A DNA stretch of 64,000 nt from Proales similis (taxonomy: Eukaryota > Rotifera > Eurotatoria > Ploima > Proalidae), in contig JAGVRJ010000005.1 of assembly GCA_019059635.1 (NCBI GenBank), positions 62,001 through 126,000 on the forward strand, written 5' to 3'. Shown in pieces: positions 9,403 through 21,135 of the stretch. Position 1 is the first letter of the stretch. The number at the start of each line of letters is the position of its first letter. The translations under genes and the position numbers were made by a program. The notes under the pieces are model-generated. The model was not told where the DNA came from. It made no database searches and worked only from the letters and a program-made list of their open reading frames with translations.

Positions 9403-12369
9403 CTAGGACGAAACCACACTTGAGATAAGCGCCTGCAAGTGAACAGCAGGATTCCTGTTGATTATAGTGCTCAGAATTTTGAATATAAAATTAAAATAAA
9501 GTGAAAAGTTCTTATCCAGCTCCTTCATACTATCGATGGTGAATCGGCCGAAGTTATCCAAACTTCGACGCCATTGTTCGCAAAACTCGAGTATCATCTC
9601 GAACACTTTGCTCAAACTAACTTGAAACTGCTTGTTGTTCAGCAGACAGCTTTTAACTAGTTTTTGAAGAGTTGTCTCATGCAAGCCAATTATGTGATCA
9701 ACGTCCTTTAGAGTTTTGAGTTTACAAGTAAACTCGTTCTTAATATCATAGAGCTGGTTTAAAGATCGACATTAGGCACTCGGATCAATTGTATTGGTCG
9801 AGGAATTTTCCGGCATACCTGGTTGAGAATGACATGGTGGGCATTATTTATAAAATCCATGAGACGAAAGCGAATCGAATACATTTGATCAATCGTTTGT
9901 TGATCAAATTCTTTTTGCCCAGACAACTTTCGAGCCAGCTCTTCAAATCTTCAAGTTTTTTGGATGCCGACTGATTCAAACTCCAGTAGGCGACTTACCT
10001 CGAACATCGAGCCCATCAAGTCCGTGCTTTACCTGTTTCATTTTCAAAATGAATGCGAACAATCTGTTGTACGTGTGTATGTGCTGTTCTTTGACAAATA
10101 TATTTAGAGGCCATTTGACTTTGTAACGAAGGAAGATGTGATCCACAAGGCGACTGTTTTTTTTCTCAGTGGTCACTCCTTCTGGAATGTAGCGAAACGT
10201 GACAAAAGGCGTGACAGTAGAAGCGCTGTTTTGGCTCATGTTGTTAAATACAGAGTGAACGGCTTTGTAAAAAAGACCGTTAAGAACCAGATCGTCTTGG
10301 TACGTTTCGAACCGCGCAACCAAGTCGAATAGGCTTTGACTGAATACAAATAGCATTTCGTTAGACATGAAAAGGTAATAGGATTGAAGGTGCTCGAACT
10401 GCTCAACTAAATGATGATCACAGAATAGGGATTGAACTAACTGGACTGAGCTTATCTCTACCCATTGCATGTAGATGCCAACCAGTTGAGCTTGAATAGA
10501 CTCTTCAATTCTGAAAACAACTATTTCTTCTTTTGACTCGGCTTCAAGCAAATCAGACATACAAATTATTCTCGAATTGGTTAATTTTGTCGCACATTCC
10601 TCAGCCAAACTGATTGTTTGAGCCATGTTTTTGAAATTCATATCGAGAAGAGTGGTTCTTTGCTCTCCAGACAAGCCAGAATCTTTGATGGCAATGCTTT
10701 GTGGCTGAATATGGTCGAATAGAAAGCGAAAATGCTGGTTGAGACCTGATAGGAATTGTTGATAAATTTTAGCGTCCTGGTGAACTGTATCGAACGATTT
10801 GATTATTTCCAAGTTTTTGCAAATTTTATAGGAGCAAGTTAAAATGGCCTTGAGAAAAAGAGGCTGTTCTAAAGCAGTTTGTTGTGGTTCAAACGATTTG
10901 ATTCCATCGTCCCAAAAATTTGTCTGGTCTATGTAAACATGAGAGTTGCGTTCGAATCCCATTTCTTGTTGATAGTCGGTGAATATCCCTTCAAAAATAA
11001 ATGTTTCAACGAACTTAATCAGCGGCTCAATGATCAAGACAAAAAGCCAGATGAGAAATTTGGCTTCGATTGGGATATAGCTGTCGTGAGAGAATGCATC
11101 AATCAGCTGGCAGTGAACAAGACTTATGAGATTTGTTGACTTGATGTGAGCACTTTGGTCCTTGTCCTGAATGATTCGATTAGCAAACTCATTCAGAATG
11201 TCCAGAATCTTAAAGTGTTTTCTCTCAAATATACACTGAAAGTCAATCAGAGTGAATTTGATCTCTATCGAAAGTTGAGTGATTTCAAGTGTCCCAGTTT
11301 TAGGAGCTGTAGTATTTTCTCACCTTTTTTTAACAGCGATGTGGCAGTTTGATTCAAAAATTTCCGATACCACGGGAGAAATTGATTGATGCATTCAAAG
11401 AATCTGTTGTAGGTTTGTGTGACTTGACCAATATTAATTCGATTGTTGGCCAAGTCATCGAGGCGAATCGCAATTTGAGCATATCGGGTCGTATTGCGCA
11501 CAATCGAATGCAGCTCCTCTTGCAACTGTTAGCTAATTGGTTCTATTTGAATTAGGAGGATTAGTTAAACCCTACCTTGTGCAAGAATTTCAAGCGAACG
11601 GCACGTTTTAAAATCAAATTCTTATCAATCAAATCAAAAGCTAGCGTTGACTTGATCCCACTAAGTAGCCTTAAAATTGAGTTGAATATTTAGATAGACA
11701 GAGTGCAAGTGGCTGCAGAGACAAGTTACATGAGACACTCTTGAATAAAATCCTCTTCTTTCCAGACCAAAATTTCTTGTTCAGAAGCGGAATGCTGGCT
11801 ATTCCTTCATGGAAGTTAGACTTTTATTCAATGATTCTCTCCTGTTAAGTCTTAATTTACTTTCTCTTGAGATTTATTTCTTCTCCGAGTTGTTCACGCA
11901 GTTTAGTTTGAGTAAAGCTTATTGAATTATTTTAAGGAATTGGATACCAAAGGCAAACAATTAGATTAAATTACTTAACGATTAGACGATTCTCTTCGAG
12001 CTTGTACAGCCTCGAGAGTAGATCGAACTCGTTTTGATCAGTCTGGGTGAAACAAGACTCGAAATAAAGATCATTTTCTGTGACAACCTCATTTCCGGGC
12101 CGCAAAAGCTCGTCCTTTTAATGTGAATTAGCTGTGTCTGTTCATATACATGCGGTTTATATCAACCTCCATACATCGGAATTTTCAAGTGATTCGGAAT
12201 GAGATTCGCTGAAGGATGACATAGCAAGACTATCCACCAGGAATTTGTTTGAGAGGAAGAAGACGAAAGGAAGAAGTGAGAGCACCTCTCCACGGGTGTT
12301 TATGGGGGCATGGTTTGGCAACTTAGAACAAGAAAACAGTCTGACCCTCAATGATCTGGATCTAATCAT
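9403..12369 (-). CDS. TUBGCP5: Gamma-tubulin complex component 5 (GCP5)
   Basis: Eight exons, in transcript order: 12175-12369, 11975-12114, 11730-11804, 11576-11669, 11324-11525, 9999-11264, 9819-9940, 9403-9753. Phases match throughout and give about 814 aa. GCP-family landmarks are FIQECLMLLSGIKS with FDLID (GRIP1), RYKVKWPLNIFVKEQHIHTYNRLF (GRIP2 start, quoted in part), MYSIRFRLMDFINNAHH and the C-terminal HLQALISS. The SG-K...LID motif and the C-terminus resemble GCP5 more than GCP6 or GCP4. It caps the gamma-tubulin ring complex that nucleates microtubules. The N-terminus is short: vertebrate GCP5 is about 1020 aa. The ATG lies 94 bp after the stop of the PDH gene on the same strand and overlaps its AATAAA. 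The exon 2/3 junction is the least certain. Confidence 0.88.
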
Positions 12370-12388
12370 TTATTCTTAGAAAAGGGCG
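12369..12388 (-). promoter_or_regulatory. acceptor-like site and poly(A) signal at the PDHA/TUBGCP5 boundary
   Basis: Read on the minus strand, a pyrimidine tract CCCTTTTCT leads to AAG, then AATAAATG. The AG lies 5 nt before the TUBGCP5 ATG. The AATAAA, the only obvious poly(A) signal of the upstream PDH gene, shares its last A with that ATG. The pattern fits an operon-like junction processed by trans-splicing; this is inferred. Confidence 0.4.
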
Positions 12389-12462
12389 TTGGTTGAACTG
12401 GTGACACAGAGAAAGAGGCAATTCGGGGCGCGAGTAGAAATTTCGAAGCTGAATCTTGCAGT

Positions 12463-13808
12463 TTATTTACTCTGCACATAAGTGAAGTTGTCACAGCCTC
12501 GCACCTTGAATTCCGGCTCAGGGTCAACATAGACATTGTTGTAAAGCTCCTGAACTTCTAACTCAGGATCAGAAAGGGCTCTTTGCTCGACCTCGGCCAT
12601 CTCGGCTTTGATGGCATCGTCTATCTCTTTCAGTTCTTCCTTAGTTGCGATGTTGTCGTCTACGAGACGTTTCGCAAATTTTGTAATCGGATCTCGAGTT
12701 TGGCGAACTTCTTGAACTTCTTTACGATCTCGGTAGCTTGTGCCTGGATCACTCATACTGTGGCCAGAGTATCGATAAGTGATCATTTCAAGAAGAATGG
12801 GTCCATTGCTTAGTGCATATTCACGAGCAAAGCGTGTAGCCTCGCGAGTTCCCAGGACGTCCATGCCATCGACACGAATACCTGGCACATAGTCGCCTCG
12901 TGTGTAGAAATCAGTTGAAGCTGAGCCACGGTTAGTGCTGGTGCCCATTGCATAGCCATTGTTCTCGCAAACAAAGATCACAGGCAAGTTCCAGAGCTTG
13001 GCCATGTTGTATGCCTCAAACACTTGACCCTGGTTGGCAGCTCCATCACCGTAAAGATCCACACAGACGTAAGGCTCATTGGCGTACTGATGTTTGAGGG
13101 CAATACCCGCACCCAAAGGCACCTGAGCGCCGACGATTCCGTTGCCACCGTAAAAGTTCTTGGTATACATGTGCATAGAGCCACCTTTTCCCTTAGCACA
13201 GCCTGAGGAACGCCCAGTAAGCTCGGCAAGCACACCCAACAGCGAGACGCCCATGATATAAGTCCAGCCATGCGCTCGGTAAGCAGTGATCACCGAGTCG
13301 TTGGGGTCCAAAGCGGCCTTCATTCCGACGCAAACAGCTTCCTTTTTAATTTTTAATTTAAACATCTTATATAACCAGAAAGGAAAATCTCATGAATCAA
13401 GCCACCTGTCCAGAGTACAAATGACAGAAACCTCGAATCTGCTTTGCCTTATAGAGGTTGCCCGCAGTGGTTTCAAGCTTTCTAATCGCCTGCATTTTTC
13501 GATAGTAGTCCAATGCTTCTTCTCGAGTGCAAGACACTTCGAGTGAAGGACCACTATCAAGTCTGTGAAGCTTGTAAGGCTGTAAAACGGGAAAATTTAA
13601 AGTTAATTCTAGTCGATAATGATTATTTTAGATAAAAGACAATTTACTGTATCGATTGTGTAAGAGAGATCTGCGTTCAAACTTCCAGTGGCACTGAACG
13701 AGCGAATATAAATGCTGCCAAGAGCCTAAGTTGATATTTTAGAATAAGTTAGTATCAATGATAGACAAAGGTTGATGAGCAAACCTTGGTGGCATTGATC
13801 TTCAGCAT
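12463..13808 (-). CDS. Pyruvate dehydrogenase E1 component subunit alpha, mitochondrial
   Basis: Four exons: 13785-13808, 13648-13725, 13406-13579, 12463-13341, giving about 384 aa. E1 alpha and beta decarboxylate pyruvate using thiamine diphosphate in the mitochondrial matrix. The basic, Ser-rich N-terminus ([19 protein letters not shown]) looks like an import presequence. Landmarks are [41 protein letters not shown], the ThDP-binding GDGAANQG...ENN and the phosphorylation-loop region [16 protein letters not shown], where kinase-target serines sit in the family. The frame is open further upstream with other in-frame ATGs near 13823 and 13847, so the exact start is uncertain. It is followed by TUBGCP5 after 93 bp on the same strand. 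Confidence 0.96.
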
Positions 13809-14187
13809 TGCGCCGTTGGTCATTAATTTACTCAAATTAGGATTCATGACGAGCAGTGTGATTGACTGGCTTCTGGCGTCTAAATTTTTTGTAATATTAA
13901 TTAGAGGAACATTGTCGTGAAGAAATTTAATCCTTAAGCTGTATTGTGCTGAAACATGCGAAGCGTTGTCGAAGCCCTCAACGCTTTCATTCTCATTGGT
14001 TTCGTTCAAAACCGATGCAATTATTTAAGAGCAGAAACGCTAACATGTTGCAAAATTAACTTCAGTTCTTGACTGGCATAAAACGGACTGATTAAATGAC
14101 TTTGAATAATCATCAAGTCAAGGAAAAAAGCTTCGGTACGGCTGGCATTTTTATTCGAAATAAAGTGGACCGATTCAAATTTTAATT

Positions 14188-15726
14188 TTAGCGAGATTGC
14201 ACTCTTCTTGGAACGTGTTTGGGCCTTGAGCTTAAGGCGGGAGTTTGAGAACTTGCCATGCGAGTAGATCGCCATTTGTATAGATTGTTTGAAAAAATGC
14301 CTAAAAGGTAATTGCAGAGTTTTATGGGATTTGGAGTCCGATTGATCTTTATTCAGTTACCATAAACCACTGGATTGAAGCAGCTATTCGAAACTGAAAA
14401 CGAGTACAGAACATTCCTCACAAGAAGACTGACATGCTGATTGAACGACTCACGGTCTATTATATTCCACAATGCACAGATGTAATACGGGGTCCAAGAA
14501 AATAAGAAAGCCAATACTAAAGAGACGCCAAAAAGGTTAGAGTGAGTGTCAAGACCAAGATAGGAGACATATACCAATGAGAAGAGTGAGTCTGAGCGTT
14601 TTCTGCTTTGCTTGGTTCATCAAGCGACTCTTTTGCTGCCCAAGAATATCACTGGCACGAACGGACGGCGCTGAGCATTCACAGTATTAACCAGAAAATG
14701 AGAAGAAACGAATTCTTAAGAATTTACTTGACTGACTAGACTGCGCAGCAGGCTGGATGCTTCTGGCTACATTTGACTGCTCCAACTGAGTTTTAGTACC
14801 TGTTCTGTCGAGCAGACGAGTGCTAGAGCCACTCTCGTTGCTATTCAAGCTGTAAGCATTCATCAAGAACGGATTACGAGCTCTAACTGCGAGCTTGGCT
14901 AATATTCGAGTGTAACAAAATAGCATAACGAGTAACGGTGCGCCATAACAGCCGACAAAATTATAAACGAAATAAGCTAACTGCTTAGGTACTGTGTCCA
15001 GAGTGGAAAATGTGACGCATTGCTCGAAGCTTGAATCTTGGGGATGGGCCAGCACTTCGAAAACGAAAGCCTGCATAAATTTGAAAAGGATGAGATATTA
15101 ACTAGGATAAATTCGCCCTATTCACCTGGGGTAGGCTAGAGACAGCGCTCAGTAGCCAAGCACCATATATGCAAATTTTGTTGAAGCGATAGGCTTGGAC
15201 AAGTCTGAGTGGTCGAGTGATAGCCAGGTAGCGGTCTAGACAGATTAAAATATGTGCTAACATGGTAAAATTAAATGCGCAATAATCCAACAGCCTCATA
15301 CCGATTGTAATTGAGATGATCAGGAAAGAAGATAGGTAGATTCCAAATGTACGTAAAAACATCATGAGCTTACAGACTGCGTTTCCAGCCAGCCAAGCGT
15401 TGGTGATCGCCCAGACTATTTCCAGAGGCATTAGAATAAACGTGACCTTGAGACCAGAGGAGTTGGTAAGAATAGAGCCAAATGGTCTTTCTTAGTCTAA
15501 ATCATACCATGAGGTCTGCTATGCACAAATTGAGCAAGAGCAGCCAGATCCGAGCCTTTGAAGGATGGGATTTGATTTGTTCCTTTTTCAGCCGTAGCAG
15601 AGTGACAAATGAAAACGTGTTTCCAGTTGCGCCGACCACAAACAGTATTGAATAGATCACCACTTTGCTGATATTGATCTGATAAGACATCTTGCGAATT
15701 GCGACCGAGTCAGTTCGATTGCTCAT
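14188..15726 (-). CDS. Rhodopsin-family peptide GPCR, GnRH/AKH/corazonin receptor group
   Basis: Seven exons: 15508-15726, 15302-15446, 15126-15235, 14728-15070, 14575-14670, 14361-14516, 14188-14300. All phases agree, giving 393 aa. Seven membrane helices are visible. TM1 has GATGN and TM2 has NLCIADLM followed by MPLEIVW. TM3 runs FLRTFGIYLSSF to DRYLAITRP, with DRY formed across an intron. TM4-5 contain FEQCVTFS and GAPLLVMLFCYTRIL. TM6 is FSWTPYYICALW and TM7 is SNSCFNPVVYG. The PLEI-W, RTFG-YLSSF, WTPYY and NP-VYG motifs are characteristic of AKH, ACP, corazonin and GnRH receptors. I cannot choose among these without a tree. ICL3 is long and Ser-rich and the C-terminal tail is short and basic. 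The start is the first ATG upstream of TM1. Confidence 0.9.
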
Positions 15727-18700
15727 TTGCACAAATAGAACACATATCTTGACGAAACGCTTATAGACATTACTAAAAGCCTAATCAATATTAATGTCTC
15801 TATTGCGAAATATTGAGCTCAGGAGAGAGCCAAATAAGAAACCTGTGGGTCTTATTTTTGAGCCGTCTATTATTTGAACCCTCAAAATAGGAGTGTTTTC
15901 ACGTTTAATATTCGCTCTTCAGAATTACTAACATGCGCTCAAGGCAGAGACACGAGCAAATATAAAAAATGAATGCCTACTTATGAGATTTTTTGACTAA
16001 AGCCTCTAATCAGCATTTTGATTCTGCCCGAGAAGAAAAGCGAACATCATGCCTGAGTGTGTAAATCAAGTAAGCATAGATAAATACAGTTATGGCATCA
16101 AGGGAGGCACATTTTCGACTGTGCACACTCAGCTTGATTGAAATAGAATGATTGGGCGAGAAATAAAAGGAGAAAAAAAGATTAGTAAAGAGAATTAGCA
16201 GCATCTTGACGTAAGCTGGCCTAAAACTGTCGCCTTAACAACTTCAAGGTTTTCTGGTGCCAAATTGCTTCATCAACTATTTGCTAATTCTGTCTGCGCC
16301 TTAAAGAAACGTTCTTAATAAAAGACAGATAAGCGGAGATGGGGTTCGGCTGATATTGAAACTCAATAGCTTCTCCGGATTTCAGTGAGGGAAACACACG
16401 TTTTTTGCTTGCCGAATCGAGACCGCTATGTGGATCCAGATGAGGCTAGCATTCGATAAAATTGGCGTTTAATTTCCGAAAAAATCTGCAGGCTAAACTA
16501 GCGCTTCCAAATGTATTAAATTCTCAAGTGCTGAAAGCCCTACAATACTTGGATCCTACGCATAAGAATGATATTCCTTAGCAAACGTCAGCCATTATCA
16601 AACTTATGTGCCCAGACATCAGCAAATTTTTATTCAAGCTATTTGATTGTCGACCCAGATTTGTAATTTTTCAATCAGAATATAATATTTTGTTTAGGCT
16701 ATGTTTCGAGCAATTACTTGAAACCTTTGATTAAGCGCTGTCTTTGGAATGTAATTTTGAGACCTGGAAATGATTTGTCTATATTTAACGAATTTCGTCC
16801 GCAGATTAAATTCGGTCGAAGCATTTTTTCTTTCATTGATTGACGGCAGACTAAAATTTCATGATGGGACGTTGATCCACCCGACATTTTCAAAAGGAAT
16901 CGATCGAAAATGATAGAAATTTAGCCAAGATGAATCGAGGACAATTAAGATATGCCAAGCTCATATGCAAATGTGGCATTTTCTGCAATAATTGGATGGT
17001 CGGAGGCCGGAGGCGGTTCACGGTCTTTAGATAGGGAAAGAGGAATTCTCAGTTCCGGCTGAGGGTGATGCAATTGGAATGGAAAAAATGTAATCGCGAA
17101 CGATTGATAAGCGCTTGATGGATGAGAGCGATCGCACATTGAGGGTAAATTCAATGAAGCGATCTTGTCCTTTTTGGTTGAAATCGGCTCCTACTCATCA
17201 AATCAAGAAAGAGGACGGGCCTCGAGAGATGTGCTCCAACAGAGTTAAGCACTTGAAATAACCAAGGAGCGACGATCTCTCATCGCAAGCGCTGGCAGAT
17301 ATTGAATATTTAGTTTAGGATTCGCTACTTGCCATGGAGTTCAAATGTTCGGTTCAATTGTATTCCATTTATAGCCGCATGATGTCTGGAAGTGCAAATA
17401 AGTGCTCTAGAGTTGGCCCTAATGACTGCCCGGGAGCGTCAGAGCCAAAGCGAATGAACATTTCATCTAGACTTATTCCTCAATAGATTGCCGGCCCCGT
17501 GCATTCTTAATTAGAGAATGCGTCGCTTTGAGCAAACGCCAACTTGTAATACGAGTTCGCCGGCTCCAGAGCCCATTTGGGCTCGAAGCGATATTTTCAT
17601 ACACAGGGGCTGTTAGGGCGCCGACTCGTCATTCGCCTTTTTTTTCTACTTAGTAACAGTGGATGGTTACTACTCTCAAATGGATTCAGCTGAGTGCTCG
17701 TACGGGATTCAAGTCAAATTGCGCCCAGCCACATGAGTGCTTGAACGAGTTCGCAATCTTAAAAAAAGAAATGGATATCGCTTTGAAACCAAGCGCGAAA
17801 AATTAGGTCGGCGAAATAAGGGAAACGTCACGTAACCACGTTTATCATGAATGCACTTGACTATATTGTGTGAGGTAGAAGCTTTGAGTGGTAGCGTGAA
17901 GAGTACGGTTGCTCAACACATCGCACGAACCAACGGACCGAAGTAGTTGGGCCAAGTAGCTGGCTGGCAAACATCAATTGGATGATGGTAGTCTATATTT
18001 ACCAAACAAGTGTCGTTCAACTGGGTCAAATTGGACAAGATTGACGCAAAACGCTTAATGCTTGAGCGAGACAATGTGAGACCTAACTGCCAGTTGGACT
18101 GCCTTCTTCACTGCCAACCGATTGGGTAATTGGGCTCGCGACTGCGCAAACAAATTTGGGGCAATAGCGTCGTCATAATGTTGCGTAATCGCGTTCACTC
18201 CGCTTATGGCTCATTAGGGCACACGATTAGGTCTGAAAGGCGAAGGCAATATGCGCTTCAAGCTCAGCCCTTTAGTGCCCTACGGCCACTAAGTGTGATT
18301 TAAGCGCACAAAAGTTCTGCCACATGCATCATCACGCCGCTCAAAGCATTATTATGAGCTCTCTAATACTTCCATCCCTCCCTCATCGCTAGGTCCTCGT
18401 AGTAATTTTAGATAAAGGCGGTTGGGTGAGATAAGCTCACCGCATGAAGTCGGCTCGGGCTTTCATGGAGCGGCAGCTTCACAGCATGCGCCTATTCAAA
18501 ATTCTTTTGATTGATTCGAGACGCGCGCGCTAGAGAGGGCACATTTGTGTGCTCGGCCAAGTGGCACGGCGCACGCAACCTTTTCACCTTAGTTAATAGG
18601 AATTTCATTAAAGTGATGACCGTGTGAACTGAGCGCGTACGATCACCGGGGCTGATTTAATTCCTGGTGCGTTTTATTTCCCGTGTAATAAACCTGCGAG

Positions 18701-18856
18701 CCGCTTGCACCACAGCCGCCTTAATTAGAGATGCGCGACCAAACCTCTAAACAATCAAATCAATCTCGCTTGATTGAGTTGTTTGTTTAGTACTATGTTT
18801 TGGGGATAAATTTAAAGCTAAAACTTGACCAGCCAGAATCCACATTTGAGTTTAGA
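15727..18856. other. 3.1-kb intergenic region between divergent genes
   Basis: It separates the GPCR (minus) from the orphan gene at 18857 (plus) and presumably holds regulatory DNA for both. I see only short chance frames, no RNA gene and no clear repeat. A pyrimidine tract ending TTTAG at 18851-18855 directly precedes the next ATG. Confidence 0.4.
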
Positions 18857-19699
18857 ATGAGAGACCGAAGCATGAATGCGCCGACCGTGCTTTTAGCAGA
18901 GCGAGAGTCGCCTGTCTTGGCGCTCTGCCGCAGGCGACGGTCAAGCACGATGAACACTCGAAGACCAAGAATCACAAACCAAAACGATCCAGTGGACCAT
19001 TATGACGAAATAGACGAGTCTGCCGCCTGGAACCAGAGAGGCCCGAAAACTTTGCTCGGACAGATTGGTCAGAAAATCTCCTGCTTCCGAGCAAGTCGAC
19101 ATCGACCTGGTGAAACAAAAAAACCTGCGCCTCCCACCAGACCACCACCGAACAAACTTCTAAACCGGTCGTTGGGCTCCCACTGCTCTTCAAACAGTTC
19201 GCTAAACTCGAGCTTTTTTGCTGCATCGAGACTTCACTCGCCGCTTTTTGCCAGTCGCAAGAGTCTGATGGACGATGAAGCCCGGTTTCGCCAATCTCTG
19301 AAACGGGGCCACAAACTCAGCATAGACTCAGGACTGTGGTCCGGCCGCGAGGAAGAGCATATCTTAAGCAGCAGCCCCTATGAACCAGCATGCCGGGACT
19401 CGCCTAGTCAGCTGGCTATTCTTAAACATTCGCCGTTTCCAATCGTTCGCACTCCTCTTGTAGCTCATATCAGCCGTTCGCAACCGAAGCGAGAGAGTGA
19501 AGAAGACGAATTATCCGTTTACGAGAATCTACCGCATGGCGTTAAAGATTACACGGTCCAAGACGTACTATTGTCAATTCATTCATTGGGACTGGACGAG
19601 ACGGACGAATCAGAGGACGTCTTGTGCGACGAAGAGGTCGCATTCTATCTTGATCAACTTCCCAACTCGCTGAAAGCTATTAGAGAGCAGCTAGTCTAA
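18857..19699 (+). CDS. Orphan intracellular protein with proline-rich and tyrosine motifs
   Basis: A single exon of 280 aa, taken from the ATG at 18857; the frame is open upstream but without an ATG. I do not recognise a family. The N-terminus is basic (CRRRRSS). A proline-rich stretch (PAPPTRPPP, about residue 94) resembles an SH3 ligand. Long Ser-rich disordered segments follow. Two tyrosine motifs, DHYDEID (about residue 51) and VYENLPHG (about residue 229), resemble SH2-binding or internalisation signals. The last 50 residues (DYTVQDVLLSIHSLGLDE...EEVAFYLDQLPNSLKAIREQL) are acidic with predicted helices and look like the most structured part. The composition suggests a signalling adaptor, but this is inference. 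An acceptor-like TTTAG ends one base before the ATG. A poly(A) signal follows near 19768. Confidence 0.6.
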   Translation: MRDRSMNAPTVLLAERESPVLALCRRRRSSTMNTRRPRITNQNDPVDHYDEIDESAAWNQRGPKTLLGQIGQKISCFRASRHRPGETKKPAPPTRPPPNKLLNRSLGSHCSSNSSLNSSFFAASRLHSPLFASRKSLMDDEARFRQSLKRGHKLSIDSGLWSGREEEHILSSSPYEPACRDSPSQLAILKHSPFPIVRTPLVAHISRSQPKRESEEDELSVYENLPHGVKDYTVQDVLLSIHSLGLDETDESEDVLCDEEVAFYLDQLPNSLKAIREQLV

Positions 19700-19994
19700 C
19701 CAAATGAGTTTGATTTTGTTTTTCTTATTTATTTCCGCCCTTATGGCTGATGATTCATTGTTATATCAAATAAAATTTATTTTTTCATCGAGTGAGCTCT
19801 GGTCAAGTGTTGAGTGGTCGACTCGGTTCAAATATCTTTTCTTCATATTTCCGCAAGATTAAGCCCTTACTGTCTGGACGTGAATCAGTTCAAGTACTTT
19901 TAAACGATTTCTGCAACAACTCGCTTCTAAAAGTTCCCGTTTGCCGCCGTATCAGTGGCCAATAGAGAGTTCGACAAGTGCAATTCCGAATTGC

Positions 19995-20546
19995 TTATCT
20001 GGCCATTAGCGGAACTTGCACACTGGTGGCTTGGTCGGCTCTGGCATTGCGCAGAACGTCGTGCAATTTTTCAGCAAATGACGACTGTTCTGGCTCCGGT
20101 TTCGGATTCTAAAATATTTCACGAGAAATTAAGCTGTGCTACATTCAAAGGCCAAATGAATTTAGAGTACCAGTAGCAGAAGGCAGTGAGTGTCGTTGGC
20201 AAAGTATTTCTCATTATGCTGACGGTAAACGTTTTTAATGAGCTGTTTGAGCTCGCGGGAGTCTGTTTTAATGAAAGCGATTCTTTCCTCATAACTCAAC
20301 GTTTCAAAAACTTGAGCGAATAGATCGTCGTTCTTTGAGAGGAGGATCAATGCAATCTTGCTCGTATCACTTAAACGGATCAGAAGTGTTTGGTTAATTG
20401 AGAGCGAGTCAAACGAGATAATCAAAATTTTCTTACTGTGAATAGATGTAGTCAGTAGATTTGCTCAGGCCGACAACAAGATGCTCATTTTCGGCAAGTA
20501 GAAGATGCTTGATGATCGATTTGAGATCGCTCTCGCTATTTTCCAT
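19995..20546 (-). CDS. Gadd45-like stress-response protein
   Basis: Three exons, 20437-20546, 20171-20369 and 19995-20108, join in frame to 140 aa. The fold matches the L7Ae/Gadd45 type: an N-terminal helix (KSIIKHLLLAENEHLVVGLSKSTDYI), then the DTSKIALILLSKN strand, the FETLSYEERIAFIKT segment, and a DTHCLLLL-NPKPEP strand-loop aligning with the HCVLV-NP region of vertebrate Gadd45. Gadd45 proteins bind MAP3K4, PCNA and p21 in stress and growth-arrest signalling. The last intron falls just before NPKPEP; without it the protein would stop early. It is shorter than vertebrate members (about 160 aa). It is convergent with the orphan gene, with 295 bp between stops. Similarity is modest, hence moderate confidence. 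Confidence 0.75.
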
Positions 20547-21135
20547 TTCGGTAACAGATTGATTCTCAAGCAAAACACAAGTAAAATTGGCTTACTAGTT
20601 CTGAGGCGTAGAGTTGAACATTTTAAATGAATTTTAAATAATCGAATGATTAGAATCAGTGTTGTCGGTCGGTGTTGTTGTTTTCTTCACCGAATTTATT
20701 CGCTTGCTCATACGAGCCAGTCCCTCATGAAATTTCATGAACACTCGTGTCTAAGCATGAACAAGCCCCTCTTTCATAATGAGGTTCATAGAACGGCTGA
20801 GTCACTACTTGTAGGCTGACGTGTGTATTTTTTCCCACCAACACACACACACACACACACGCAGACAAGAACTCGAACAGACAAGTTTGTAAACTCACAA
20901 TTAAATCAACTGCTGACTAGCTTGTTGAACACCGTCTCTTTGCCCTGGGAGTTTACTCTGTGCCTAAATGAAAAGTTAAGGAATATTGGGAAAGCGTGGC
21001 TTTATTAGGATTGATGACTAAACATATTGCATCATTAGATAATGAACATTGCGTCAGACGAAGAGTGAATTGTTGGAGAAAATCATTCGCTTAAAAAGAG
21101 ATTAGATTAATTAGATCATAAAAGTGAATTGTCGA
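20547..21135. other. intergenic region with a CA microsatellite
   Basis: Upstream of Gadd45 and downstream of the first LysM gene. It contains the (AC)n tract at 20841-20860. No gene recognised. Confidence 0.4.
20841..20860 (+). repeat. (AC)10 microsatellite
   Basis: Ten uninterrupted AC units. Confidence 0.95.

Noticed and set aside
14021-14275. Minus-strand 84-aa open frame between PDH and the GPCR
   Set aside because: The C-terminal tail of the GPCR is encoded in another frame of the same bases with matching splice phase; this frame is its shadow.
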